Positions 35,631 to 44,072 of a stretch of 64,000 nt of DNA are shown here, piece by piece. The first letter of the stretch is position 1. Every line of letters starts with the position of its first letter. The notes beneath the pieces were generated by a model, which worked only from the letters and a program-made list of their open reading frames with translations, had not been told where the DNA came from and did not search any database. A program made the position numbers and the translations under genes. Origin of the DNA: Ammoniphilus oxalaticus (GTDB lineage: Bacteria > Bacillota > Bacilli > Aneurinibacillales > RAOX-1); NCBI RefSeq assembly GCF_003609605.1, contig NZ_MCHY01000001.1, forward strand, positions 62,001 through 126,000, in the 5' to 3' direction.

Positions 35631-35873
35631 TCAAACGATACTTGCTAACCCCAGTATAAATATAACGATCAAACCAATAATGATTGCTAGAACGAGATTA
35701 ATAATTCCAAAAACAAGATATTCTTTGCCCTTTGGAGATTGACGAAGTTTCACAAAACTTAATTGAATAATTGATGGAACGAGAAAAGCAATCCAAGAAT
35801 ATTCAAATCCAACTTCCCATTTGAAACTTGAGTATACTAAAATAGACGATATAATAAACCCTACACTATTCAT
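35631..35873 (-). CDS. Small membrane protein, 80 residues
   Basis: ATG after GAGAGGGAATGG. Three hydrophobic helices (VGFIISSILVYSSF, WIAFLVPSIIQLSF, IINLVLAIIIGLIVIFILGLA) with a KLRQSPKGKEY loop. Resembles small DUF6142/YesK-like proteins in layout but I cannot assign a family. Confidence 0.65.
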   Translation of the reverse strand: MNSVGFIISSILVYSSFKWEVGFEYSWIAFLVPSIIQLSFVKLRQSPKGKEYLVFGIINLVLAIIIGLIVIFILGLASIV

Positions 35874-36089
35874 CCATTCCCTCTCCGATTCTTTTTCTTT
35901 AATATTGATCTATATGTATACAAACTCAATAATATTTTCAATATGTTTATGGCAGTATAAAAATGTACAGTATGGCAGCTAATTTATGCGCTGTTAAAAT
36001 ACCGCAATAAAAGAAAAGCCACTTGCCAACACCCTAAAAAATACATACACTCCTTTTGGGCATTACGTTCATGGGAGGGTATATAGGAG

Positions 36090-36630
36090 ATGTTAACAAT
36101 GGCTGAAATTAATTATATCAGAGAAGAAACGAATAAAAAAGGACGTTCTTATTCATCAGTAGCCAAGCAGATGAACCGAGATCGACGAACCATTAAGAAA
36201 TATTCAGAGATGGAAGATTTCAATCCAGAGGAACAGCCTGTTCAGATCAGAACGGCGCGTGTGATGGATCCAGTGAAGCCGATCATTGATCAGTGGTTAC
36301 TAGAAGACATGGGGAAAAAGAAGAAGTTTAGAAGAACAGCAAAACGAATCTATGATCTGCTTGTCACAGAGTGTGTTTTGCAAGATAAAAGCGAAGAAGA
36401 ATGCAAAGATAAATACATAAGCTTGCCAGCCTTCAATTTAGTTCGTAACGCCAGAACAGTGCCATTCAGGCGCTTATATAGATGTGCTTAAAAACCGTAA
36501 GAACGTGTATGAACAAGCAAAGATGAACCGTCCAGAACGCTGGTCAAGAACAACAAGGAATTGGGATCCGCATGATACAGTGGCTTTAAATCCAGTCAAA
36601 GATGAAATAAATCGATCTGTCAGGGATTAA
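36090..36630 (+). pseudogene. istA: IS21-type transposase IstA with internal deletion
   Basis: The front (36090-36455) has the IstA helix-turn-helix GRSYSSVAKQMNRDRRTIKKY and the following charged region. A junction near 36457 shifts frame and joins to the C-terminal end: GAYIDVLKNRKNVYEQAK, NRPERWSRTTRNWDPHDTV, LNPVKDEINRSVRD and TAA at 36628. The DDE catalytic domain between them is missing, and no istB follows. Confidence 0.85.
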
Positions 36631-36646
36631 GCGTAAATCAATTTAC

Positions 36647-36690
36647 CCTTGTCATGCAAGAACAGAAAAATCTGTTCTTGCATGACAAGG
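36647..36690. repeat. Perfect 20-bp palindrome (palindrome 3)
   Basis: CCTTGTCATGCAAGAACAGA, loop AAAA, and its exact complement. Seventeen bases past the istA remnant. No T-run. Confidence 0.93.
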
Positions 36691-36886
36691 CCACCAAGCG
36701 ACAGCGCGGTAGTTCCTTGCAAATCATAAACACTAAACTAAGTTATATGCGACAACTATGTTGACAAACACCGAGACTAAGGGGAAAAATATGAATAATA
36801 CTGAGCTCTAATAGCTTGTCTTTTGAGCCGCAAGAATGGATTGAATTTCGGGATTAGACTATCGGAAATTAGTTGTTTATAAAAAA

Positions 36887-37360
36887 TCACCTTTTAATTA
36901 AGGTGATATCTGCTCGTCTTTCTGTAACATACCGATGTTTTTCGGGTGACATTTTCCTAACCTTTCTATTATAAAGGCGATTCAAGCTAAGAAGTAATTT
37001 AGCTATTTGTTGCGAAGCCGTTGTCATTTTGTTACCTTGCCGATCCAAAGTATATCCTGTTTGTTCGTAAAAGGGTAAGTGCCTTAACATTCGTGTTAAA
37101 GAACGAAGGGGCGGAAAATAAGGGACCTTTAAGGCGGTATGGAGGTCGAGTAACATTTCCTGAACTTTTGGATCCTCGTTAGCAGCCTGTAAAAATGTAT
37201 AGAAGTCCTCGGATGAATTCAGCGAGTATAGAACCATTGCGTTTCGAACTCGTTCATGTCGTTTCGCATGTTCGATTAACTCGTCCATGGATGGAATCTG
37301 TCCATAAAAAAGATGTTTGACTAATTCAGTTGTTGATTGGGTGTATTGTTGATAATCCAT
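36887..37360 (-). CDS. Uncharacterised protein next to the nucleotidyltransferase relic
   Basis: The 157-residue product is soluble and basic at its end (YNRKVRKMSPEKHRYVTERR), helical, with no signal peptide. Perfect GGAGGTGG ribosome site. It lies 50 bases downstream of the broken nucleotidyltransferase on the same strand, so they were probably one operon. Not recognised. Confidence 0.7.
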   Translation of the reverse strand: MDYQQYTQSTTELVKHLFYGQIPSMDELIEHAKRHERVRNAMVLYSLNSSEDFYTFLQAANEDPKVQEMLLDLHTALKVPYFPPLRSLTRMLRHLPFYEQTGYTLDRQGNKMTTASQQIAKLLLSLNRLYNRKVRKMSPEKHRYVTERRADITLIKR

Positions 37361-37410
37361 GTTACCACCTCCGATTATTGATTATTATAACCGATATAGA
37401 TTCTTTTAGA

Positions 37411-37935
37411 CTATGATTTCCTTCGATAATAATCTTCAATTATATCATTAATATCAATAAATCGAATGGGGTGTCCTACGGTATACCCCACAATTTCATT
37501 GTAAAAATCCCGTAGCATATCTAAATCATCGATCTCACTTAATATATCTGAATCCTACACATCCGTAGCATCACGCATATCTCCGCGTATTAATTTTGAA
37601 ATAACTAAATCGATTGGATGGGCTACAAATACCTTTAAATTTTTAAATCCACTCAATTCATAGGCGCGATTCATATAATCTTCTGGTACTCCGACAATAC
37701 CCTGCATCTGATTATTAATGTCATATTCATTGAAGATTTTGATGACATCATTATTCATTACTTTGTTTAGGAAAAGGACATCAATATCCGATGTAGCACG
37801 GAATCTTTGGCTGAAAAATAAGAATGCTGTTCCGCCAAAAATACAAAAATGAACTTTTTCTTTAAGATTCTTTTCATCTAAATCAAAGTCAAGTTCTAAT
37901 AAAGTATTTATTACCTGCTGCTGATTTTCAAACAT
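37411..37935 (-). pseudogene. Nucleotidyltransferase (DUF6036/AbiEii-like) interrupted by an in-frame TAG
   Basis: From the ATG at 37935 (after GAGGAAGAAG) the frame has the nucleotidyltransferase motif FGGTAFLFFSQRFRATSDIDVLF-like (FGGTAFLFFSQ and SDIDVLF, residues about 32-56) and HPIDLVISKLIRGDMRDATDV, then TAG at 37555. The same frame continues beyond it as DSDILSEIDDLDMLRDFYNE and ends at 37411. Without the stop the protein would be 174 residues. The shortened form (126 residues) keeps the catalytic motif. Confidence 0.8.
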
Positions 37936-38018
37936 ATCATTACTTCTTCCTCGTGCAGATACCACCCAGATCAATAAAATTAAACGGCCTTACCTGAGAA
38001 GATAAACTGGATTTTTTG

Positions 38019-38170
38019 TTATTTTTCCAAATAGCGATATATCGTTGTTCGAGACACATTCCATTTTTCAGCAACATCTTTAATCGGCGTACCATTTTCA
38101 ATCAGTGCTTTCATCATTTTAATATCTTTCGGTCCAAATTTATTCGGACGTCCACTTGATGGCGGTACCC
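38019..38170 (-). pseudogene. Resolvase helix-turn-helix remnant
   Basis: On the minus strand: GRPNKFGPKDIKMMKALIEN, GTPIKDVAEKWNVSRTTIYR, YLEK and stop. This is the C-terminal DNA-binding domain of a serine resolvase; the rest is absent. Confidence 0.8.
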
Positions 38171-38280
38171 CTATTAAAGCAGGGGTAGCACCGACTAGAA
38201 TTTTACTAATTGAAACTAGACCTTAAATAATCTGTCCAATTTACTGTTGATAGTCCAGAATCATACAGAAATACCTCCTA

Positions 38281-38330
38281 AATAATAAAGGTACGCTGAA
38301 AAGCGCACTCAATAATTATACAGAAGAAAT
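38281..38330. repeat. Hairpin repeat, decayed copy
   Basis: AAAGGTACGC, AGCGCACTC and AATTATACAGAAG resemble the copy at 51875; GCTTGTCACT follows, as it does after the 51875 copy. Confidence 0.5.
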
Positions 38331-38464
38331 CGTGGTAAACTGCTTGTCACTTACTGATACAATCTTTGTTACTAGCTGGTAAATAGGATGGCACTGGTGG
38401 TACATTTTTTAGTGGCGGTATTCCAATACAGTCTAGGATTTTACGACAATTAACCACCAAAAAA

Positions 38465-38522
38465 ACCTTCTGTATAATATCGTAATGCTTAATCGCATGC
38501 TTTGTTTATTATACAAGAGGTT
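38465..38522. repeat. Hairpin repeat, 58 bp
   Basis: ACCTTCTGTATAATA and TATTATACAAGAGGT are near-complementary ends around a spacer containing GCATGC. Same family as 51875-51930. Confidence 0.75.
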
Positions 38523-38824
38523 ATTTTATTTAGCGCACTGGCTCTTAACTCCGCAGAAGGTCGCTCACTCTTCCTCACTGACTGGCTTTAAACTCCGCCT
38601 ATGTGGCTCAATTTATATGCAATAATCAGGCATCCTGAGGTCGTATTTCGCGCAAAGTCTGAATGATCATGTCAATGGATAGATTAGTAGCGGAAACAAG
38701 CTAACTAATTTGTAATGAAAAATAATTGAATCAAGAAATATCCGGGTTAGGTAAATTTTAGGGAACTAATTCTATTCTTTTAACGTCTAATTTTATAGAA
38801 AACTGAAAAGGAGTTGTTAGTTAG

Positions 38825-39337
38825 GTGAGTTTGTTTAAAAAAATAGCGCTATTATTATTAGCTGTTATGATGGTTACTACAGGTGTGATCGTTCAGGACG
38901 GTAGCGCCGCTAAAGAGATAGAACTTCCCGCAGCGCCAACAGAAGGGGCGCCTTCAAAAGATCTTTCTAATGGTCAAGCGAATAAGTTCTATGATAACAC
39001 TATACAAGCTACTGAATATTTAATGCGAAGCCAAAGTTCGATTGCTAAAGCATCATCAAGTCAAGTAACTGTTAGTGGAAGTACAAGAGCATATTCTTCT
39101 GTAAATACTATTGGCATTGACTTATATCTACAAAGATGGGACGAATCTAAGGGAAAATGGATAGAAATAGGTTACATTGGGGAATTTAAAAATATTAATT
39201 CTTCCATAGTCACGGCAGAGAAAAAAACAAATATCGTAAGCGGTTATTACTATCGGACTCGCGCTTATCATTGGATAAATAAGGGCGGATTAATTGAAAG
39301 TGATAATACTTATTCAACTTACATACTTGTAAACTAA
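38825..39337 (+). CDS. Secreted DUF6147-like protein
   Basis: The 170-residue product starts at GTG after AAAAGGAG. Signal peptide MSLFKKIALLLLAVMMVTTG with likely cut after GSAA (about 29). The mature part matches the DUF6147 pattern of Bacilli: QSSIAKASSSQVTVSGSTRA, VNTIGIDLYLQRWD, SGYYYRTRAYHWINKGGLIE. Role unknown; probably extracellular. Confidence 0.8.
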   Translation: MSLFKKIALLLLAVMMVTTGVIVQDGSAAKEIELPAAPTEGAPSKDLSNGQANKFYDNTIQATEYLMRSQSSIAKASSSQVTVSGSTRAYSSVNTIGIDLYLQRWDESKGKWIEIGYIGEFKNINSSIVTAEKKTNIVSGYYYRTRAYHWINKGGLIESDNTYSTYILVN

Positions 39338-39340
39338 AAA

Positions 39341-39378
39341 CGAGGAATGCCAGTACGACTGGTATTCCTCGATTTTTT
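39341..39378 (+). terminator. Terminator after the DUF6147 gene
   Basis: CGAGGAATGCCAGT, ACG loop, ACTGGTATTCCTCG, ATTTTTT. Confidence 0.93.
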
Positions 39379-39691
39379 CATTGACATAGTAATTTGAACA
39401 ATTTCAGATTATATGGATAAGTGATTAAACACAAATTAAGTGTTTTTAATTTCACGTTTACTCGATCATTGGGCTTTTCTAATATTTAATGGTTTTCCAT
39501 TCTTTGACTTAAGCCATTCAGCTTGAAATCTTAATTAGTGACATATGAATGTAGTCGGTTGTATTAATCGAGGGAATCTTATCTTGATGTTTTTTGATAA
39601 GCTGAAATGTCGATGTCTCTTAACTGGTTATATTTTAGAATGCTATGGTTTTTTTAGCGAGGAATCCAAAGGATTATCTGAGCGATCAATA

Positions 39692-39728
39692 CCCTGTTTC
39701 CGAATCTATTATGGAAACAGGGTAATTT
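39692..39728 (+). terminator. Terminator-like hairpin
   Basis: CCCTGTTTCC and GGAAACAGGG pair around an 11-base loop, followed by TAATTTTTT. No clear gene precedes it. Confidence 0.65.
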
Positions 39729-39882
39729 TTTGAGCGCCTTATTAAATGGGGAATAGTGGTAATAGAAGGATCATACTTCCCTAAAAGAACTTCTTGAAAT
39801 CAACATATTGTGTTTATATATTCCTTATAAAGTGTACATAGACGGTTGGACAAGCCGTCAAACAATAGCTAGGAGGAGAAAC

Positions 39883-40785
39883 ATGAGAAACATGAATCAG
39901 AAAAACAAGAAGACAGAGAAACGATGGATCCCAGTTGCGATGTCAACGAGTTTACTAGCTTCCGCTTTTTTCAGCGCTGGAGCGCCTGTATTAGCTGATG
40001 AACTTGAACAGGGGGATGTTACGCACACTGAAAAGGAGTCAGAAGCTAAGAATCATGGAAAGGTAGTTTCAAAACTAGCGAAATCATTAAATACTCCACC
40101 CGGAAAAGGTTCTATTGTTAGTGAAGTAGCAAAAAATAAAGAAGAAAGGCTAGAAGATCCGACTGATGGTGCCGATATGGATCCTGATCTAGAAGATCCG
40201 ACTGCTGATGCCGATGAGGACGTTGATCTAGAAGATCCGACTGCTGATGCCGATGCAGACCTTGATTTAGAAGATCCGACTGCTGATGCCGATGAGGACG
40301 TTGATTTAGAAGATCCGACTGCTGATGCCGATGCGGACCTTGATTTAGAAGATCCGACTGCTGATGTCGATGCGGACCATGATTTAGAAGAACTAAATGC
40401 TGATGCCGATGTGGACCTTGATCTAGAAGATCCGACTGCTGACGCCGATGCGGATACTCATAGCTGGATAGATGAATACTATAAGCAAGTGATTCAGGAT
40501 CAAAAGAATTTAAATAATTTTTTTGAAGACTACATTCAGCAACAGAGGGTAAATGGAGAGGAATCTACAGACATTGCTGTTGACGGCCCGAATGAGATTG
40601 TTGAATCGAAAGATGAAATTGCGTCGGAAGAAGTAGCGGAGCCTGCGGATATTGATGAAATGACTGAAAAACTAGAGGAAAGTAAAGGTAATGAGGATCG
40701 TTCACGATCAGTCTACGATAGGCTTACTGGCTATTATCAACATGTGATAACAACGTGTCAGAGTTTCGTTTCCATTTTTAAGTAA
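39883..40785 (+). CDS. Secreted acidic repeat protein
   Basis: The 300-residue product starts at ATG 39883 after AGGAGGAG. Basic start and signal peptide (IPVAMSTSLLASAFFSAGAPV, cut near VLA-DE). Residues 90-193 are eight 13-residue units of the form LEDPTADADxDxD, giving a very acidic Asp ladder that could bind calcium. The C-terminal third is Glu-rich and ends VYDRLTGYYQHVITTCQSFV. No wall-anchor motif. Alternating unit variants (EDVD and ADLD) indicate recent duplication in pairs. Family not recognised. Confidence 0.85.
   Translation: MRNMNQKNKKTEKRWIPVAMSTSLLASAFFSAGAPVLADELEQGDVTHTEKESEAKNHGKVVSKLAKSLNTPPGKGSIVSEVAKNKEERLEDPTDGADMDPDLEDPTADADEDVDLEDPTADADADLDLEDPTADADEDVDLEDPTADADADLDLEDPTADVDADHDLEELNADADVDLDLEDPTADADADTHSWIDEYYKQVIQDQKNLNNFFEDYIQQQRVNGEESTDIAVDGPNEIVESKDEIASEEVAEPADIDEMTEKLEESKGNEDRSRSVYDRLTGYYQHVITTCQSFVSIFK
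40150..40461 (+). repeat. Eight in-frame 39-bp tandem repeats
   Basis: Units share GAAGATCCGACTGCTGATGC; two 39-bp variants alternate, suggesting 78-bp duplications within the gene at 39883. Confidence 0.9.
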
Positions 40786-40816
40786 AATATTAATATGAAT
40801 CCCCTTCTCCTCGATT

Positions 40817-40853
40817 AAAAAGAACTTGCCAAAAACGGCAGGTTCTTCTTTTT
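40817..40853 (+). terminator. Terminator after the acidic repeat gene
   Basis: AAAAAGAACTTGCC and GGCAGGTTCTTCTTTTT with a six-base loop. Confidence 0.85.
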
Positions 40854-40987
40854 ATAAAGAAATTTTTCTGTATGAGCCGTTAGAGCCTATTGTATACAGT
40901 CTAATTAATTTAAATAAACGGGTGTTGCTGTTGAAGAAGTGATACCTCCTCCCAAAATAAAGCTTGCCCCATTACTACTAATCTTTC

Positions 40988-41385
40988 CCCTCAGATAACG
41001 ATCTAGCGTGATCATCTAAATAACGATATAAAGTAGATTTACTAATTCCAGTCGCTATTTTTATGTCATACAGCGTGTAATTTTTACTGTCATACATTTC
41101 AAAGGCGCGCTGTAAATTGTAATCTGTTTTTCGTGGACGACGAATCGGTTGACCTTGATATTTCGCAGCTTGCAGCGAAATGTGGAAGAATGGCTTAGAA
41201 ATTTAGACTGTAAATCTGCAAAAAAAGCAGCGTTTTCAAGGAGTAAAGTTTTTTGGATCGTTTGATTGGTTAATTGTTCATCGACAAAGTGGATGATGAT
41301 TTGATCTCGCTGAGCTAATCGTAAAATAGCTATAAGTTCCTGCAGAGAGTCGGCCAACACGAAAATAATTTGGATAAACAGTTCG
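40988..41385 (-). pseudogene. Serine recombinase fragment, copy 2
   Basis: Same C-terminal end as copy 1 in several frames, extended at the front by LADSLQELIAILRLAQRDQI, IHFVDEQLTNQTIQKTLL and FFADLQSKFLSHSST, the end of the resolvase catalytic domain. A frameshift follows HSSTF. The front half of the catalytic domain is missing. Confidence 0.75.
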
Positions 41386-41552
41386 TCATTCATTTTGAAA
41401 ACAGTCAGCTGTGGGATGAATCGGAAGTCGGCGCCATACTTAAAGTCAAACAAAACCTTGAGAAAAAAGGAGTGAAGGTACAGATTCAAGGGTTAAATTC
41501 TTCAAGTGAACGATTGTACAAACAATTAGCTTCAGGGAGGAAGCTATTGTGA
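41370..41552 (+). pseudogene. SulP C-terminal (STAS) fragment
   Basis: IHFENSQLWDESEVGAILKV and KQNLEKKGVKVQIQGLNSSS match the end of the SulP at 33831 with few changes; all membrane segments are gone. Overlaps the following usp gene by four bases. Confidence 0.85.
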
Positions 41553-41848
41553 GGGTTGCTGTAGCAGTTGATGGATCAGAAAATGCTCTGCGCGCGGCAC
41601 AACACGCGATTACGATCGTGAAATGCTTACCAGAAGCGCAGTTAGAAGTAATCTATGTATCCGATTATAATAAGGCGAAAGAGGAGCGACTGTTATCGCA
41701 AAGTCCAGAGAGCCTAGTCTTAAAGCGAGAGCAAAAAATGCTTCCGATTATAGAACTCGCAAAAGAGGCTGGAGTGGTGGCAAAGGTTAACATGTTAAAA
41801 GGGAGTCCGAGCGATGAAATCATAGAGTATGTGAAGTTACGTCAATAA
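41549..41848 (+). CDS. Universal stress protein (UspA) homologue lacking the ATP loop
   Basis: The 99-residue product has the Usp start VAVAVDGSENALRAAQHAI, LEVIYVSDYNKAKEERLL and the AGVVAKVNMLKGSPSDEIIEYV stretch, then stops where the ATP-binding GxxG loop should begin; normal length is about 140. GTG start (41549) after GGGAGG. Either truncated or a non-ATP-binding form. Confidence 0.75.
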   Translation: MRVAVAVDGSENALRAAQHAITIVKCLPEAQLEVIYVSDYNKAKEERLLSQSPESLVLKREQKMLPIIELAKEAGVVAKVNMLKGSPSDEIIEYVKLRQ

Positions 41849-41875
41849 AAAAGTGGATTTAGCAAGATAATAGCT

Positions 41876-41923
41876 CGAATGCCACGGGTTAGATATGACG
41901 AACCTGTGGCATTCGTATTTTTT
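41876..41923 (+). terminator. Terminator after usp
   Basis: CGAATGCCACGGGTT and AACCTGTGGCATTCG pair, followed by TATTTTTT. Confidence 0.9.
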
Positions 41924-42038
41924 ATCCTTTTATAAAGGGGGCGATTCTAGTTAGCAAAATGAATGCATGGTACTTTTCCTATTCTGCCTTTTCACAAAGA
42001 ATGTGTTTGTCTCTGGAGAAATCATGCAACAGTAATTT

Positions 42039-43199
42039 TTACAAGGCTATATCTTTATTATCTTGTTTGTTTCGGGTTCCAAAAAAGACTTTTAATAAAG
42101 GTGGTGTAACTAGTGTCGTTAAAATAATAACAATAATCGTAGAAGTGTAATACTGAGCAGCTAGTAATCCACCCTCTAATCCCATTGCAGCTAATATTAA
42201 GGCAACTTCTCCCCTTGAAATCATCCCAGAACCGATTCCCATTGAAGATCTTGTATTAAACCCTGATATCTTAGCGCCAAGACCACAGCCAATAAACTTT
42301 GACAATACGGCGATTACCGAGAAAATAACAAGAAATCCTACTTGGTTTCCGATCCCATCAAATGAAACAGGCAATCCTATACTGACAAAGAAGAAAGGAA
42401 CAAAGATCCCATTTGCAATCGGTTCCACTCTATACTCAATTTCCTCTTTAAATTTGGTTTGAGAAATGGCAATTCCTGCAAAGAACGTTCCAATAATCCC
42501 AGCAACACCAAGCAATTCTCCAAAATATGCAAAGCCGAACGCGATAATTAATCCTGCGCTTAGAGTAACTTCAGTTACTTTAAACTGTGAGAATAATTGA
42601 ATAAATCTGGGAACCAACCATTTAGAAGCTAAAATAACAACCGCAAAGAATAAGACTTGTTGTCCAAGGAGCAACCCAATATTCGTATCCGATCCTGTAA
42701 AGACACCCATTGCAACTGCAATTAGAATGACAACAATAATATCATCTAATACTGCAGCTCCTAGTAATGCGGATCCTTCCTTGGTATTCAACCAGCCAAG
42801 CTCTCTTAATGTTTGAACAGAAATACTAACGGAAGTAGCAGATAATAGTAAACCCATAAAAATCGATTCTGACGTTGAAAAATCATAAAATTGTGTTCCA
42901 GCGTAACCCAAGACAAGGGGAATAACGATACCGCCAACCGCAACGAGTAAGGCTGCTTTCTTATTTCGATTTAAGTCCTTCAAGTCTGTTTCTAACCCCG
43001 CTAAAAACATCAATAGTAAAACACCAATTTGACTAAAAACATCGATGATTTCAGTATCCTTTACCCACCCAAGTAATGCAGGACCTAAAATAATCCCAAC
43101 GATAATTTTACCTAACACCGACGGTTGCCCTAATCGAACACTTAATTGACCAGCTAATTTTGTAGCAAGTAAAACAATGACGATTTGTAGAATAAACAT
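42039..43199 (-). CDS. CPA2 family cation:proton antiporter
   Basis: Membrane Na+(K+)/H+ exchanger of the KefB/GerN/NapA type. The 386-residue product has about 12 membrane segments, GQPSVLGKIIVGIILGPALL at the N terminus, LLMFLAGLETDL, the LLSATSVSISVQTLRELG helix and the LGAAVLDDIIVVILIAV helix with the paired Asp-Asp of CPA2 transporters, and IGSGMISRGEVALILA near 325. No Rossmann (TrkA-N) domain. GGAGGT site. Upstream lie three tandem hairpins. Confidence 0.92.
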   Translation of the reverse strand: MFILQIVIVLLATKLAGQLSVRLGQPSVLGKIIVGIILGPALLGWVKDTEIIDVFSQIGVLLLMFLAGLETDLKDLNRNKKAALLVAVGGIVIPLVLGYAGTQFYDFSTSESIFMGLLLSATSVSISVQTLRELGWLNTKEGSALLGAAVLDDIIVVILIAVAMGVFTGSDTNIGLLLGQQVLFFAVVILASKWLVPRFIQLFSQFKVTEVTLSAGLIIAFGFAYFGELLGVAGIIGTFFAGIAISQTKFKEEIEYRVEPIANGIFVPFFFVSIGLPVSFDGIGNQVGFLVIFSVIAVLSKFIGCGLGAKISGFNTRSSMGIGSGMISRGEVALILAAMGLEGGLLAAQYYTSTIIVIILTTLVTPPLLKVFFGTRNKQDNKDIAL

Positions 43200-43370
43200 A
43201 TATTACCTCCGATAATAAGATTTTTAGACATTTCAACAGAAAACGAAGGAACTTATTGTTCTTCTCAAAGCATACAAAGGTCTATTCATGTAAAATGCAA
43301 AAGACTTACTACAGAATGTATCCCGTTATTCATCATCCTTTCTGGGTCAGTCCCCAATAAAAACACAAAG

Positions 43371-43476
43371 AGGAGCCTTGTCTAGCTGGCTCCTCTAAAA
43401 AAGCGCAAAAAGGAGCCTGTAACACAAGGCTCCTGCGAAAAAGCGCAGAAAGGGGCCTTGTGTGACAGGCTCCTCC
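43371..43476. repeat. Three tandem 40-bp hairpin repeats
   Basis: AGGAGCC/AGGAGCC/AGGGGCC start exactly 40 bases apart (43371, 43411, 43451), each paired to GGCTCCT ten bases later, joined by AAAAAAGCGCAAA-type linkers. The loops differ, and the second loop (TGTAACACAA) is close to the complement of the third (TTGTGTGACA). Confidence 0.9.
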
Positions 43477-43648
43477 AAAATTTAAATAAAAATATATTCA
43501 AATTGTTAATATATTATGTAACAAAAATTAAGAAAATGTCAAGGTTTTTTATATTTTAAAAAAGAACCCAAGACGGCCCCGCGCTTTTATAAGTGGGGAT
43601 TTTTTGAATTATCGTGTAAAGGTTTTGTAAATTACCATTTCTATATAG

Positions 43649-43674
43649 ATATAACAATATGGTTATATTATAAT
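43649..43674 (+). promoter_or_regulatory. arsR operator and -10
   Basis: ATATAAC, six bases, GTTATAT is a perfect inverted repeat of the ArsR-operator type, touching a TATAAT (43669-43674), about 52 bases before the arsR start. Confidence 0.6.
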
Positions 43675-43725
43675 ATCGTTGTTATTGATGCAGTAATTAA
43701 TAATGAATCAAGGGGGGAGATAAAG

Positions 43726-44052
43726 ATGGATATAATCCAAATCACAGATGGCTTAAAAGCTCTTGGGGATCCAACGAGGCTTCAAATGGTTGCCTTAATG
43801 AAACATCGAGAATGTTGTGTTTGTGAATTCACTGCCATCTTTCACATTTCACAACCCGCTATTTCTAGGCACATCGGACGCTTAAAAAATGAAGGATTAG
43901 TGAACGAAGAACGGAGGGGACAGTGGGTGTTCTATTCATTGAATCGGAACAAGTTTGAAAAGCTTGGATTTTCTCTAGCCCATCTTCCTGACCTTTCAGA
44001 GAAGTTTAAGGAGCTAGAGGAGAAAGGTCTCCTTGTGAATTGTGACGCCTAA
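43726..44052 (+). CDS. arsR: ArsR family arsenite-responsive repressor
   Basis: Winged-helix metalloregulator. The 108-residue product has LKALGDPTRLQMVALMKHRE, the metal site ECCVCEF (Cys pair with ELCVCDL-like spacing, about 28-34) and the recognition helix ISQPAISRHIGRLKNEGLV. It should sit on the operator upstream and leave when As(III) or Sb(III) binds. GGGGGGAG site. Followed 20 bases later by arsB. Confidence 0.93.
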   Translation: MDIIQITDGLKALGDPTRLQMVALMKHRECCVCEFTAIFHISQPAISRHIGRLKNEGLVNEERRGQWVFYSLNRNKFEKLGFSLAHLPDLSEKFKELEEKGLLVNCDA

Positions 44053-44072
44053 ATAGGTAAGGAGAGAGAACT

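Larger units (their letters stand above)
38171..38824. other. Gene-free stretch with hairpin repeats
   Basis: Contains two copies of a small hairpin repeat (below) and related GGCGGTA/CTAG...ATTTTAC words at about 38160 and 38413. No gene seen. Confidence 0.5.
39338..39882. other. Region between two secreted-protein genes
   Basis: Holds the terminator of the upstream gene and a second terminator-like hairpin (39692-39728). A 62-codon frame at 39545 lacks a ribosome site and composition of a protein, so I leave it out. Confidence 0.4.
43200..43725. other. Divergent intergenic region between antiporter and arsR
   Basis: Contains the three-hairpin array and the arsR promoter/operator; otherwise A+T-rich without genes. 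Confidence 0.6.

Noticed and set aside
32300-36690. Palindromes 1-3 as transcription terminators
   Set aside because: None is followed by a T-run and none lies just after an intact gene.
39545-39733. 62-codon gene between two secreted-protein genes
   Set aside because: No ribosome site and no protein-like pattern; ends inside a hairpin terminator.
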